A model generated the notes under the pieces. The model had not been told where the DNA came from, did not search any database, and saw only the letters and a list, made by a program, of their open reading frames with translations. From Archangium lansingense (lineage in GTDB: Bacteria > Myxococcota > Myxococcia > Myxococcales > Myxococcaceae), in NCBI RefSeq assembly GCF_026626635.1, contig NZ_JAPNKA010000001.1, positions 2,604,001 through 2,668,000 on the forward strand: a stretch of 64,000 nt of DNA, in the 5' to 3' direction. The translations under genes were made by a program, and so were the position numbers. The stretch's first letter is position 1, and the number at the start of each line of letters is the position of its first letter. Shown here in pieces: positions 41,487 through 51,744 of the stretch.

Positions 41487-44281
41487 ACGGCACCCATGCC
41501 ACGCCCAGCACGCCCCTGGCGCCGCGGCGCGTTCCCGAGGCCTATGTCCGAGCGGAGATCGCCAGCTACCCCCTGGCCAGCCCGATGGCCTTCCGCAAGG
41601 CCATGGTGGAGCTGAATCCCGAGCTCGATGACTTCCGCGGCGGGCGGACGCGGGAGCTGTGGATGGAGTGCGAGGAGAAGCTGTCGCAGCACGCGAGCGG
41701 CTGGTCCCTGGATCGGCTCATCATGGCGCGCGACTTCTTCTGGTTCGGTGCGGTGCCGGGCCGCCGGAGGCTCTCGACCCTCGGCCCCGTTTCCCTGCTG
41801 CGCTATGTGCGCAAGCTGGCCGGCAGCTTCCTCGAGCCACGTCCCGGCCTCACCGAGATCGTCCAGAGCTACGACGCCAACGTCTTCGACGCCTCCATCC
41901 ATTACCGCTGGCTCACCTTCGCCCTCCCCGAGGACCTGCTGCTCTCCGCCCTGCCGGCGGAGCCCCCTCCCTCCCATGTCAACGTGGAGCCTCCCCTGTT
42001 GCTGCGGCGGCTGATGGACAGCGGCGTGGCGGAGATCCATCACCACGTCGGGGCGGGCATGGACTTCTCCCTCCTCTGGGCCTCGCTGCTGGCGAGGCTG
42101 GCGGATCCCACCCTCTCGCACGATGAGCTGCAGAGCCCCGCCCTCCCTTTCACGGGCGAGACGATGCTGCGATGGCTGCTGGCCGCGGCCGTGGCCCGCT
42201 GCGTGCTCGCCGAGTTCCTCCGGGAAGTCGGTGACACGAGCCGTTCCTCCCTGCAACTGAGCGGCTTCCTGGAGAACCTGGGCGACAAGCCCGCCTGGCA
42301 CCCCTACCGTTTCCAGGTGCTGTACAGAGCGCTCCGGGCCCTGGTGCATGGCGACGACTCGGAGCTGCCCGACTTCTATCGGCTGCAGGACCTCTACGCG
42401 CAGCTCCATCCGGTCGGGTGTGTCCTCCCGGACCAGCCTCCCAGGACACTCGAGGAGATCTGGCGGCGCTGCGATCCCATCGCCGTGCGCCTGGGCCTGC
42501 GCACCGATAACGGCGGCGAGCGCTGGTTGATGCGCCATGGCCTGGCCTACCTCGCGGAGTGTGAGCGGGACGGAAACTCCTCCCGACGCGACGGGCTGTT
42601 CTCCCAGCTCTTCTGGCAGGCGCAGCGGGTGCGGTGCCTGTACTACCGCACGGTGGTGCAGCGGCCGATGACGGCGGGTCTTCAATGGTTCGTCCGGTTC
42701 TATGATCGCCTGCACTGGGTGCGCGCCCCCCTGCGTGCCGCCCGCGCCGAGGTGTCCTTCCATGTCGCGGGCCGGGGTCAGCTCCTCACCGCCCTGGAGG
42801 TGCGCACCGCTCCCGCCTCCGACTCCTTCATGCTCGCCGAGGAGCTCTGGTCGCTCACCCGCTCGTGGCGGCGTGTGCTCCAGCTCAGCGAGGCTCCGAG
42901 GCACGGACGGCGTGAGCCCGAATTCGGGGTGCTCATCCACTTCACCAAGGAGCGCGACCCGGGCAGGCTCTGGGCCACCGGAGCTCCTCCGGCGGGCGAT
43001 CGGCGGAGCCATGCCGAACCCCACCCCCGCGACGTCATCCGCCTGGGGGGACGCTACGCGGATTTCTTCTCGGAGCAGGTGGTGCGGGCCCGCGCCGTCA
43101 CGAATCTGCTGCAGCAGGTGCCGCTGGTGTTGTGGTTGCTGCGCGGGCTGGACGTGGCCTCCGACGAGCTGGGGGTCCCCACCTGGGTGCTCGTGCCGCT
43201 CTACCGCTACGTCCAGTGGCAGGCGAACCTGTCCGCGACGACCTTCACCGACAAGCATTGTCTCCAGCGGCCCCCGCCCTTGCAGCTCACGGCCCACGTG
43301 GGCGAGGACTTCCGCCATCTCATGGAGGGCATGCGGCGAATCTTCGAGTGTATCCAGTACCTGCTGGGCCGCTCCCGGGGACGGCTGGGGCACGCCACGG
43401 CGCTCGGCGTGGAGCCCCGCCTCTGGTCGGAGTCAACCGGCTCGGTGTTGACGACGGCCGAGGATCGCCTGTGGGATTTGATCTTCGAATGGCGGCTGTA
43501 CAGCAGCTATCGCATCGATCCGGATTTGAGAGCGGAGGCGCCCCCGGGGCGTCCCGAGCAGGTGGAGAACCGCATCCGGGAGCTGTCCAGTCTCGTCTTC
43601 CGCCGCAGCTACGAGCCCCAGGTGCTGGCCGAGGTCCATCACGTGCTGCACCAGCTCTTCTGCATCCCCGTGGCGCGCGTACGGCCGGAGGGCAGCCTGG
43701 ATGGGTTCGACCGGGGCTTGCGGATGCTGGACCCGGAGCATGTGCGCTGCTTTCCGGTGGTGAGCCAGATCCTCCACCAATACCGCGAGGACGAGCAGGT
43801 CTTCCTGCGCGGGCAGGAGCCGGTGGACGTCTCCCTGGACGCCTCTGAAGTGTCGGCGCTCTACGCCGTGCAGAACGCCCTGCGGCGGGGCGTGGCCCAC
43901 CGAGGGCTCGTGGTGGAGGTCAATCCCTCCAGCAATCTGCTGATTGGAGACCTGTTGGATCTGCGCAACCATCCCATCCTGCGGCTCTTCCCTCCGGAAC
44001 TGCGGGAGGGGGACTCGCCGCCGGTGCCCATCGCCGTGGGCTCGGACGACCCCATCACCTTCAGTACCTGGCTGCTGCGGGAGTATTCGCTGCTGCACGA
44101 GGCGGCCCTGTCCGCGGGCTACCCGGAGCGGGTGGCCATCGAGTGGCTGGAGCGCATCCGGCGCACGGGCCTGGACGCTCGCTTCACCGTGGCCTGGCTG
44201 CCTACCGCCAACGAGCTGTCGGAGCGGCTGCTGCGCGAGCTCGATCATTACTTGCAGCGCCCCAGTCCGCGCTTCTATTGA
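41483..44281 (+). CDS. rdrB: RADAR defence adenosine deaminase RdrB
   Basis: This 932-residue protein is a divergent, much enlarged adenosine deaminase. All zinc-site and catalytic elements of the deaminase fold can be placed: H186 and H188 (EIHHHVGAG), H605 and E608 (TAHVGEDF), H637 (GRLGHATALG) and D855-D856 (VGSDDP), with EVNPSSN before the last. Long insertions between them are typical of RdrB. Family knowledge: RdrB converts adenosine to inosine in RNA and/or adenine nucleotides during phage infection and assembles into large shells with RdrA. It overlaps rdrA by 4 bp. I see no adjoining SLATT or Csx27-like third gene, so this appears to be the minimal two-gene form. Confidence 0.9.
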   Translation: MNGTHATPSTPLAPRRVPEAYVRAEIASYPLASPMAFRKAMVELNPELDDFRGGRTRELWMECEEKLSQHASGWSLDRLIMARDFFWFGAVPGRRRLSTLGPVSLLRYVRKLAGSFLEPRPGLTEIVQSYDANVFDASIHYRWLTFALPEDLLLSALPAEPPPSHVNVEPPLLLRRLMDSGVAEIHHHVGAGMDFSLLWASLLARLADPTLSHDELQSPALPFTGETMLRWLLAAAVARCVLAEFLREVGDTSRSSLQLSGFLENLGDKPAWHPYRFQVLYRALRALVHGDDSELPDFYRLQDLYAQLHPVGCVLPDQPPRTLEEIWRRCDPIAVRLGLRTDNGGERWLMRHGLAYLAECERDGNSSRRDGLFSQLFWQAQRVRCLYYRTVVQRPMTAGLQWFVRFYDRLHWVRAPLRAARAEVSFHVAGRGQLLTALEVRTAPASDSFMLAEELWSLTRSWRRVLQLSEAPRHGRREPEFGVLIHFTKERDPGRLWATGAPPAGDRRSHAEPHPRDVIRLGGRYADFFSEQVVRARAVTNLLQQVPLVLWLLRGLDVASDELGVPTWVLVPLYRYVQWQANLSATTFTDKHCLQRPPPLQLTAHVGEDFRHLMEGMRRIFECIQYLLGRSRGRLGHATALGVEPRLWSESTGSVLTTAEDRLWDLIFEWRLYSSYRIDPDLRAEAPPGRPEQVENRIRELSSLVFRRSYEPQVLAEVHHVLHQLFCIPVARVRPEGSLDGFDRGLRMLDPEHVRCFPVVSQILHQYREDEQVFLRGQEPVDVSLDASEVSALYAVQNALRRGVAHRGLVVEVNPSSNLLIGDLLDLRNHPILRLFPPELREGDSPPVPIAVGSDDPITFSTWLLREYSLLHEAALSAGYPERVAIEWLERIRRTGLDARFTVAWLPTANELSERLLRELDHYLQRPSPRFY

Positions 44282-44344
44282 GGCTGAGCACTCCTCCTTG
44301 GTGGCAGGGCAGGGCGTGCGCAGCTTTTCCAGGCCCCGTGCCTC

Positions 44345-44358
44345 GAGGAAGCTTCCTC
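44345..44358. repeat. Perfect 14-bp palindrome after rdrB
   Basis: GAGGAAGCTTCCTC lies in the 130-bp gap between rdrB and the metallophosphoesterase gene. It could be an operator half-site pair or part of a terminator for the RADAR operon. The support is symmetry only. Confidence 0.35.
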
Positions 44359-44411
44359 CCGGCCAGGGAGCGGGCGAGGAGGCGTGCCCGCTCTTGCCTG
44401 TGTGCTATGGG

Positions 44412-45284
44412 ATGACCGCGATGCGCTTCCTCCATTGCTCCGATGTCCACATCACCGCCGACTACTTCTCCCTGCCCTTCCTGCGGCTCGGCTGGAGGCG
44501 GTGGGCCGCCATGGCCGAGCTGTCCGTGGGCGGACGTAGGAAGGCCTATGCGCGGGCTCCCGAGACGCTCGCCGTTATCGCCAGCGACGCGGAGCAGCAC
44601 GGGGTGGACCACTTCATCCTCTCCGGGGATGTCACCGCGTATGCGCTGGATCCAGAGTTCCAGATGGCCCGCGAGTCACTCGGCGCGCTGGCCGAGGATC
44701 CAAGCCGATGCACTGTCATCCCCGGCAACCACGACGTCTTCACCCCAGGCAGCCACCGCAAGGGCCGCTTCGCACGGCACTTCGGGCATCTGCTGGAGAG
44801 CGATCTGCCCGAGTACCGCCGCGAGGGCGCCTTCCCCTTCGTGCGGCTACTGGGCACGGAGGCAGCGGTGGTGGGCCTGCTGTCCGCGCGCGTGCCCTCG
44901 CTGCCGGGCATCGCCCATGGCCACATTGGTGCGGCGCAGCTCGACGGGCTGGCGGCGCTGGTGAAGGACCCGAGGCTCGCCGGGCGGGCCGTGCTGGTGG
45001 CGGTGCACCACGCTCCGCTCACCCATCACGGCAAGGCGGACAGCTACCTCCATGGTTTGCGGGACGCGGAGGCGCTCTTCCGGTTGATTCCCGGGCCTCG
45101 CTACGCGGTGCTGCACGGCCATATCCACAAGCGCTACCACCACCCGTCCACCGCCGAGCGCCCGCACATCTTCAGCGCGGGCTCTTCCACTCAGGCAGGG
45201 CGCGAGGGCTACTGGCTCATCGAGGTGAAGGACGGCCAGGTGGTGGGCGGGCAGAAGCACGTCCCCGGTGGGGCCGTGCACTGA
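44412..45284 (+). CDS. Calcineurin-like metallophosphoesterase
   Basis: This protein has about 290 residues (287 if the second ATG at 44421 is used). The binuclear metal motifs of the family appear in order: DVH near the start (CSDVHIT), SGDVT, GNHD (PGNHDVF), VHHAP and GHIHK. Members are phosphodiesterases or phosphatases; the closest type by layout is CpdA/Icc-like. There is no signal peptide, so it is cytoplasmic. It lies 130 bp after rdrB on the same strand. It may be an ordinary host gene or an unrecognised accessory of the defence locus; the spacing and separate start argue for the former. Confidence 0.88.
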   Translation: MTAMRFLHCSDVHITADYFSLPFLRLGWRRWAAMAELSVGGRRKAYARAPETLAVIASDAEQHGVDHFILSGDVTAYALDPEFQMARESLGALAEDPSRCTVIPGNHDVFTPGSHRKGRFARHFGHLLESDLPEYRREGAFPFVRLLGTEAAVVGLLSARVPSLPGIAHGHIGAAQLDGLAALVKDPRLAGRAVLVAVHHAPLTHHGKADSYLHGLRDAEALFRLIPGPRYAVLHGHIHKRYHHPSTAERPHIFSAGSSTQAGREGYWLIEVKDGQVVGGQKHVPGGAVH

Positions 45285-45300
45285 GCCCGCCGAGAGGGAC

Positions 45301-45681
45301 TCAGGCCTGGAGGCGCGGAGCCGCGTAGCGCCGCACGAAGTGAATCCACCGGCGCTCGTCTACCTCCACCTGCCACTCGCTGTTGGGCGTCAGCGGCAGG
45401 CGCTGCTTGAGGAAGGTCTCCAGGTGGTCCGCGGCCTTCACTGGCGTGAGGCCGGGCGCGCGGAAGGCGACGCGCAGGAAGACCTCGAGCGAGGGTGCCA
45501 CCTCCAGCACCGCGTAGATGCGCAGCGGGCCCACGCGCCGCTGGTACCGCACGTCCTGGGACACCGAAGCAGCCGCCTGCTCGGCTGGCTGCGGCGTCAT
45601 CCAGTTGGACGGCTCGAGGGCGTACTCGAACAACTCCTCGCTCGCCTCTTCCAGCGTTGCGTGCTCGTGGATGGAAAGCAT
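45301..45681 (-). CDS. Small conserved-looking protein of unknown function
   Basis: This 126-residue soluble protein starts at an ATG with an excellent GGAGGTGGGC site. The sequence has an acidic N-terminal helix (EEASEELFEYAL) and beta-rich middle strands (RIYAVLEVAPSLEVFLRVAFRAPG). I do not recognise a family and there are no catalytic-looking motifs. It is convergent with the metallophosphoesterase gene (16-bp gap) and separate from the flavoprotein gene upstream. Confidence 0.7.
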   Translation of the reverse strand: MLSIHEHATLEEASEELFEYALEPSNWMTPQPAEQAAASVSQDVRYQRRVGPLRIYAVLEVAPSLEVFLRVAFRAPGLTPVKAADHLETFLKQRLPLTPNSEWQVEVDERRWIHFVRRYAAPRLQA

Positions 45682-45810
45682 GCCCACCTCCCTGTGTGAC
45701 CGTCCGCCAGGAAGAATGTGCCCACGTGCCAAGGGCGTGCAAGGGGGCGGGGACCCCTTCGCGGTGCGTCATCCCCAGACGTCATCCAGGTGTCAGAGTC
45801 GTGTGGTACA

Positions 45811-47007
45811 TCAGCCCCCGCGCGCCACCTCCGCGACGAAGCGCCAGGAGATGCGCGTGGCCTCGCCCGCCAGGATGTCGCTCAGCTCGCCGCGCACGTA
45901 CGTGCTGCGGTTGGCCGTGCGGAAGATGCGGTCCAGCAACCGGGGCCGCTCGAAGGCCCACATCAGTCGGCGGTTGAGGCGGAAGGCGGTGCGGAAGCGT
46001 GTCTCCCAACGCTGCGCGTAGCCGCTGAGCCCTCGCGCCGAGAGGTCTCCCGCCGCCACCGCCTCGGCCACCGCCTCGGCGGCGAAGGCTCCAGACTCCA
46101 GGGCGAACTCGATGCCCTCGCCCGTGAGCGGGTTGACGAAGCCGGCCGCGTCTCCCAGCAGCAGCGCCCGATCGAAGAGGGTGTGCCGGGAGAAGGAGCC
46201 GTAGGGCAGGTGGTGTCCCTTCACCTTGCCCACGCGCCGGGCGCCCGCCAGCTCCGCCGCCACGCGCGGGCTCGCGCAGAACTTCTCCAGCAGCGCGGGC
46301 AGCTTCGTCTCGGAGATGTCGAGCTGGTCCGCCCGCATGCCCAGCCCCACGTTGGCCCGGCCGTCCGGCAGCGGGAAGATCCACCCATAGGCGGGCAGCA
46401 GCTCCTTCTCCCAGAAGAAGGCGAAGCTGCGCGGGTGGGAGAGGCGGACGTTCTCGTAGTAGGCGCGGACCGCGAAGGCGCCCTCGTGGCGCGGGAAGTC
46501 GGGGGCTCCGAGCGCGCGCCGGACCACGGAGGGCGAGCCGTCGCACCCCAGCACCAGGTCGGCGCGCAGCGGCTCGCTGTCACGGCAGCGGAGGAGGAGG
46601 CCTTGGCTGTCCCGCTCGAGTCCCTCCACCAAGACGCCCTCGCGCAGCTCGGCGCCTGCCTGGACCGCGCGCTGGACGAGCCGCTCATCGAGCACCTGGC
46701 GGGTGATGACGCTGGCCTTGCCGCCGAAGAGGCGCGCCGGAATGGGCTCCTCCAGGACGACGCCGCCAGGGGAGAGGGCATAGACGGAATCCACCGGCGC
46801 GGCCTCGGTGCTGGTGGGCAGCGCGCCGAGCCCCAGGCGCTCCAGCATCCACAGGGTCCGGGGCGTGCAGCCGTCCCCGCAGATCTTGTCCCGGGGAAAG
46901 CGGTTGCGCTCGAGCATCGTCACCCGGGCACCCTGCTGCGCGAGGAACGTGGCCGCGGAGGAGCCGGCCGGTCCCGCGCCGACAATGGCGACGTGGAGGG
47001 ATTTCAT
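45811..47007 (-). CDS. Geranylgeranyl-reductase-family FAD oxidoreductase
   Basis: This 398-residue flavoprotein of the GGR/FixC-like group has an N-terminal dinucleotide motif GAGPAGSSAATFL (about 10-22) followed by an ERNRFPRDKICGDG signature. It also has a central GCDGSPSVVRR and the second FAD motif LLGDAAGFVNPLTGEGIEFAL near residue 290. The family reduces prenyl chains (quinones, lipids) or hydroxylates other lipids. It lies 47 bp after the histidine kinase gene stop, on the same strand, possibly in one transcript with it. The substrate is unknown. Confidence 0.87.
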   Translation of the reverse strand: MKSLHVAIVGAGPAGSSAATFLAQQGARVTMLERNRFPRDKICGDGCTPRTLWMLERLGLGALPTSTEAAPVDSVYALSPGGVVLEEPIPARLFGGKASVITRQVLDERLVQRAVQAGAELREGVLVEGLERDSQGLLLRCRDSEPLRADLVLGCDGSPSVVRRALGAPDFPRHEGAFAVRAYYENVRLSHPRSFAFFWEKELLPAYGWIFPLPDGRANVGLGMRADQLDISETKLPALLEKFCASPRVAAELAGARRVGKVKGHHLPYGSFSRHTLFDRALLLGDAAGFVNPLTGEGIEFALESGAFAAEAVAEAVAAGDLSARGLSGYAQRWETRFRTAFRLNRRLMWAFERPRLLDRIFRTANRSTYVRGELSDILAGEATRISWRFVAEVARGG

Positions 47008-47054
47008 CGCGCGGGTTGTAGCGCCCGGGCTCCACCCCCGCCAGCTTCCAGCAC

Positions 47055-49574
47055 TCAGGGGCCGGGTGGCGCGGCGGGCGGCTCTGGCCGGGGCGTCCCC
47101 TGGGTAGCGGGCTCCGGTCCCTCGCGCGCGTCCCAGGCAGGCTCGAGCGGCAGCTCCAGGGTGAAGAGGGCTCCGGCTCCTGGCCGGCTCTCGACGTGGA
47201 TGTCTCCCCCGAGCGCTCGGGCGATTGCCTGGGAGATGTAGAGGCCCAGCCCCAGCCCGCCATACTGCCGCGTGGACACCGCCCGCTCGAAGCGCCCGAA
47301 GATGCGCTCGAGGTCCTTGGGAGCGATGCCGATGCCGTGGTCCCGGATGCTCCAGTGCGTCTGCTCTCCGGACGCGGAGACGTGGAGCTCCACCGGGTGG
47401 CCCACGCCGTACTTCAACGCGTTGGTGATGAGGTTGGTGAGCACCTGCTCCAGGCGCATCCGGTCCCACTGGCCGGTGGCGGGGCCCGCGGTGGTGACGT
47501 GCAGCGTGCAACCGGCGGCGCGGGCCTGCTCGGAGAAGCGCTCGGCCAGGTCCCGGGTCAGCTCCACCAGGTCCACCGGCTCCAGCCGCAGGCGGATCCG
47601 TCCGGAGGTGAGGCGGGAGACGTCGAGCAGATCATCGACGAGCTGGGACAGGCGCCTCACCTGGCCGAGCGCCTTGTCCACCTTGGGCATGAGGCGGCCG
47701 TCGCCAGCAGAGGCCAGCGCACGCTGGAGTGTCTGCAGGTGCAGGCGCAGGGGGGTGAGGGGGGTGTGCAGCTCGTGGGAGGCCACGGAGAGGAAGTCCT
47801 CGCGCAGGCGCACCGCCTCCTGGGATTGGCGGTAGAGCCGGGCGTTGTCCATGGCGACCGAGGCGCGCCGGGCCAGATCCTGGGCGAGTGCCAGCTCATG
47901 CGGGCCGTACTGGAAGCCGGGTGTGTCCGAGACCAGCAGCAGGGCCGCCAGCGTCTGCCCTCGCACGGAGATGGGGAGGGCGAGCGCGGTCCGAGCCCCG
48001 AGCCGCCGCAGCAGCTCCGGGTAGAGCGCGTTGGAGTCCCCGGCCTGGCGCAGGGCCGCCAGGGCTTCGTCCGCGAGGAGTGTCTTGCCGCTGCCCAGCA
48101 CCTGGACGGTGGGCTGGCGCGAGCTCCAGTCCGGAGGGGTGTGCTCCACCAGCTTTCGCAGCAGCACCTGCCGGGCCGGCTCCTGGTGCACCCACGCCGC
48201 GCGGTGGAGGTGGCCCGCGTCGTCCACACAGTCCACGATGCACCACCGGCCTAGCTGGGGCACGGCCAGCCGCGCCACCCGCTCCAGGGTGCGCTTCTCG
48301 TCGAGCAGCTCCGCCAGTTGCGTGCTGGCCTCGATGAGGAAGTGCTGGCTCTCCTCGGCACGCTTGCGTGCGGTGATGTCCACGAAGGTCGATACGCCAC
48401 CCACCCGCCTGCCGCCCTGGCGCATGGGGTACGACCAGCGCTCCACCGGCAGGCTCGTGCCGTCCTCGCGCCAGAGCACATCCCCATCGATGTGGTTCTC
48501 GGTGCCGGACTCCATGGCCTGGAAGATGGGGCACTCGCTCCGGGGATAGGGCGAGCCATCCTCGCGCGAGTGGTGCCACGTGCTGTGCGCATCCCGGCCC
48601 AGCAGCGCTTCGGGGTCCGTGTAGCCGAGCATCCGCGCCGCGGAGCGGTTGACGAAGGTGCTGCGCCCCTCGAGATCCAACCCGAAGATGCCCTCCGCGG
48701 CCGAGTCGAGCAGCAGCCGGATGTGGGCCTCTCGCTCCTCGAGCTGGGACTGGGTGGTGCGCAGGCGCTCGGCCATCTCGTCGAAGGCGCGCCCTACCCG
48801 GGAGAGCTCGTCGCGCCCGGTGAGACCGCTGCGGGCCTCCCAGTCGCGCGCGGCGAAGCGTTGGGCCGTGGTGACCAGCCGGTCCACCCGGCGCATGAGG
48901 ACGAAGTGGAAGAAGAGCCAGAGCAGCACCGCGAGCACCGCGAGCAGGGCGCTGCGCTGCACCACGATGGCGCGCACCTGGTCGCGCGCCTGGTTCTTGA
49001 GGACGGAGAGATCCCGCTGTACCACCAGCATCCACACCTTCCCGGAGGTGAGCTCTCCGGGGCCGCCGGGCGCCAGCACGGGGTACCAGGCCACGAGAGA
49101 CTGGCCATCCGGGGTGACCTGGATGCTCGCGGCGAGGTGCTCGCGGGCCCGCTGGAGACGCGGCTCCATCTCCGGGGTGAACAGCTCGGGGTGGAGCGCC
49201 TGACCCCGCTGGCCTATCTCCACGCGCCGGAGCGAGGCGGCCACCCGGCCGGTCTCGTCGAGGAGCAGCGCGGTCTTGACGTGCGGATCCGTCCCAAAGC
49301 TGGCGAGCTCCTCCTGGACGCGCTCGGACTCGTGCAGGCGCAGGAGCAGCTCCAGGTGATCCTGCTGCTCGCCCATGTGTTGGGTGAGTTCCTGGTGGGA
49401 GTGCTCCTCCACCCGGCGGAAGGCGAGGCGTGTGCTCTGCTGCAGGTCGTAGAGGCCCACCGTGATGGCGAAGAGCAGCAGCACCACCGGGATGGTGATA
49501 CGCAGGGGCGGAAGTGGGGGCAGCCCCCGAGGGCTCCCCGGCCGGACTCCGCCCTGTTCCCGGGTGCGCTTCAT
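47055..49574 (-). CDS. Membrane sensor histidine kinase (HAMP-PAS-GAF-HisKA-HATPase)
   Basis: This 839-residue kinase has TM1 at about 25-46, a periplasmic sensor of ~165 residues, TM2 at about 212-235 and HAMP. A PAS domain (about 285-405: LLLDSAAEGIFGLDLEGRSTFVN) and a GAF domain (about 425-580) follow. HisKA has the phospho-acceptor H600 in ASHELHTPL, and HATPase_c shows N (LITNALKYG), G1 (DHGIGI) and G2 (GLGLGL) boxes. The ATG overlaps the stop of the solute-binding lipoprotein gene (TGATG); a GTG one codon earlier is also possible. No response regulator adjoins it. The coupling suggests that the lipoprotein delivers the signal to the periplasmic domain. Confidence 0.92.
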   Translation of the reverse strand: MKRTREQGGVRPGSPRGLPPLPPLRITIPVVLLLFAITVGLYDLQQSTRLAFRRVEEHSHQELTQHMGEQQDHLELLLRLHESERVQEELASFGTDPHVKTALLLDETGRVAASLRRVEIGQRGQALHPELFTPEMEPRLQRAREHLAASIQVTPDGQSLVAWYPVLAPGGPGELTSGKVWMLVVQRDLSVLKNQARDQVRAIVVQRSALLAVLAVLLWLFFHFVLMRRVDRLVTTAQRFAARDWEARSGLTGRDELSRVGRAFDEMAERLRTTQSQLEEREAHIRLLLDSAAEGIFGLDLEGRSTFVNRSAARMLGYTDPEALLGRDAHSTWHHSREDGSPYPRSECPIFQAMESGTENHIDGDVLWREDGTSLPVERWSYPMRQGGRRVGGVSTFVDITARKRAEESQHFLIEASTQLAELLDEKRTLERVARLAVPQLGRWCIVDCVDDAGHLHRAAWVHQEPARQVLLRKLVEHTPPDWSSRQPTVQVLGSGKTLLADEALAALRQAGDSNALYPELLRRLGARTALALPISVRGQTLAALLLVSDTPGFQYGPHELALAQDLARRASVAMDNARLYRQSQEAVRLREDFLSVASHELHTPLTPLRLHLQTLQRALASAGDGRLMPKVDKALGQVRRLSQLVDDLLDVSRLTSGRIRLRLEPVDLVELTRDLAERFSEQARAAGCTLHVTTAGPATGQWDRMRLEQVLTNLITNALKYGVGHPVELHVSASGEQTHWSIRDHGIGIAPKDLERIFGRFERAVSTRQYGGLGLGLYISQAIARALGGDIHVESRPGAGALFTLELPLEPAWDAREGPEPATQGTPRPEPPAAPPGP

Positions 49575-50539
49575 CACCGCTCCTCCTCGAGGGCCTCGAG
49601 CGGCCGCGCGTCCAGCATCTGCTCAGGCCGTACCGGCGCGTGCAGCAGCCCTGCCTCCAGCATGAACCGCTGCTGGCTGTACGCCGAGTCGAGGAGCGGC
49701 GAGGCGGGCTCGCCCAGCAGGGAGCGATTCTCCCGCAGGGAGGGGTGCCGGAGATCTTCCAGTTGGGAGGCGAGCCCGGCGGGGCTCGTGCCGAGGCGGG
49801 GGCTCATCCGGCTCAGCGCGTCCTCCGGGTGTTCCTCCAGGTAGCGCAAGGCCCGGAACCAGCCCTGGAGCAGGTGCCGCACCTGCTCCGGACGCTGCTC
49901 GAGCATGTCCTCGCGCACCACCAGCACGTCCACGAGCTCTCCCGGAAGGTGGCTGCTGTCGAAGAGCCTGTGGGCTCCCTCGGCCAGCAGCTTGCTCACG
50001 AAGGGCTCGAAAGTGACCACGGCATCCACCTGGCCCAACGCATAAGCGCGCTCGTGCTGGTCCATGGGAATGCGGAGGATCTCGATGTCCGAGGGCTGGA
50101 GTCCCGCCTTCGCCAGCGCCCGGCTCAGCATGTAGTTGCTCGTCGACATCGCTTCCACCGCCACCCGCTTGCCCCGGAGATCCTCGAGCCGCCGCACCTC
50201 CGGCCGGGCGAGGAGCGCATCCGCCCCGTTCGAATAGTCCAGGACGAGCACCACGCGGGGCTCGAAGCCCTGCTGCTGGAACTCGAGGGCCATGTCGAGC
50301 GAGATGGCCACCGCGTCGATCCTCCCATTGCGGAAGTCGCGGTTGACCTCGCCCAGGGAGGAGTACTCGATCAGACGGCTCGAGCCGTCGTCGAGGTAGC
50401 CGAGGTCCCGCGCGAGGAAGAGGGGCTCGCTTCCCGACCAGAGGAAGGTGCCGACGCGCAGGGGGAGCTCGTCCTCCCGCGTGCATGCCGACACGACGAG
50501 GAACAGGAACAGACCAGCCACCCTGACGAGGCTTCGCAC
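49574..50539 (-). CDS. NMT1/THI5-like (SsuA/TauA type) solute-binding lipoprotein
   Basis: This 321-residue lipoprotein (VVSAC, Cys19) belongs to the nitrate/sulfonate/thiamine-precursor binding fold: LRVGTFLWSGSEPLFLARDLGYL at the start, GRIDAVAISLDMALEF, LRGKRVAVEAMSTSNYMLSRAL and VDAVVTFEPFVSKL. No permease or ATPase is nearby. Its stop is fused to the start of a histidine kinase, so it probably serves as an external receptor for that kinase. The start is GTG. The ligand is unknown. Confidence 0.85.
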   Translation of the reverse strand: MRSLVRVAGLFLFLVVSACTREDELPLRVGTFLWSGSEPLFLARDLGYLDDGSSRLIEYSSLGEVNRDFRNGRIDAVAISLDMALEFQQQGFEPRVVLVLDYSNGADALLARPEVRRLEDLRGKRVAVEAMSTSNYMLSRALAKAGLQPSDIEILRIPMDQHERAYALGQVDAVVTFEPFVSKLLAEGAHRLFDSSHLPGELVDVLVVREDMLEQRPEQVRHLLQGWFRALRYLEEHPEDALSRMSPRLGTSPAGLASQLEDLRHPSLRENRSLLGEPASPLLDSAYSQQRFMLEAGLLHAPVRPEQMLDARPLEALEEER

Positions 50540-50632
50540 GGAGTCTCTACCTGAAGAGCCTCGTCAAACGCTTGGGACGCGGTGGGAGCGCCGCAAGGCT
50601 CTCTGGGCAGGCACGCCGGGAAGCGGAGTTCT

Positions 50633-50654
50633 GCCCGGCGGCTCGAAGCCGGGC
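50633..50654 (-). terminator. Hairpin directly after rlmN
   Basis: GCCCGGC (50633-50639) pairs with GCCGGGC (50648-50654) around an 8-base loop, beginning one base past the rlmN stop on the minus strand. It is a plausible terminator between rlmN and the solute-binding lipoprotein gene, without a T tract. Confidence 0.5.
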
Positions 50655-50655
50655 C

Positions 50656-51744
<1,089 letters not shown>

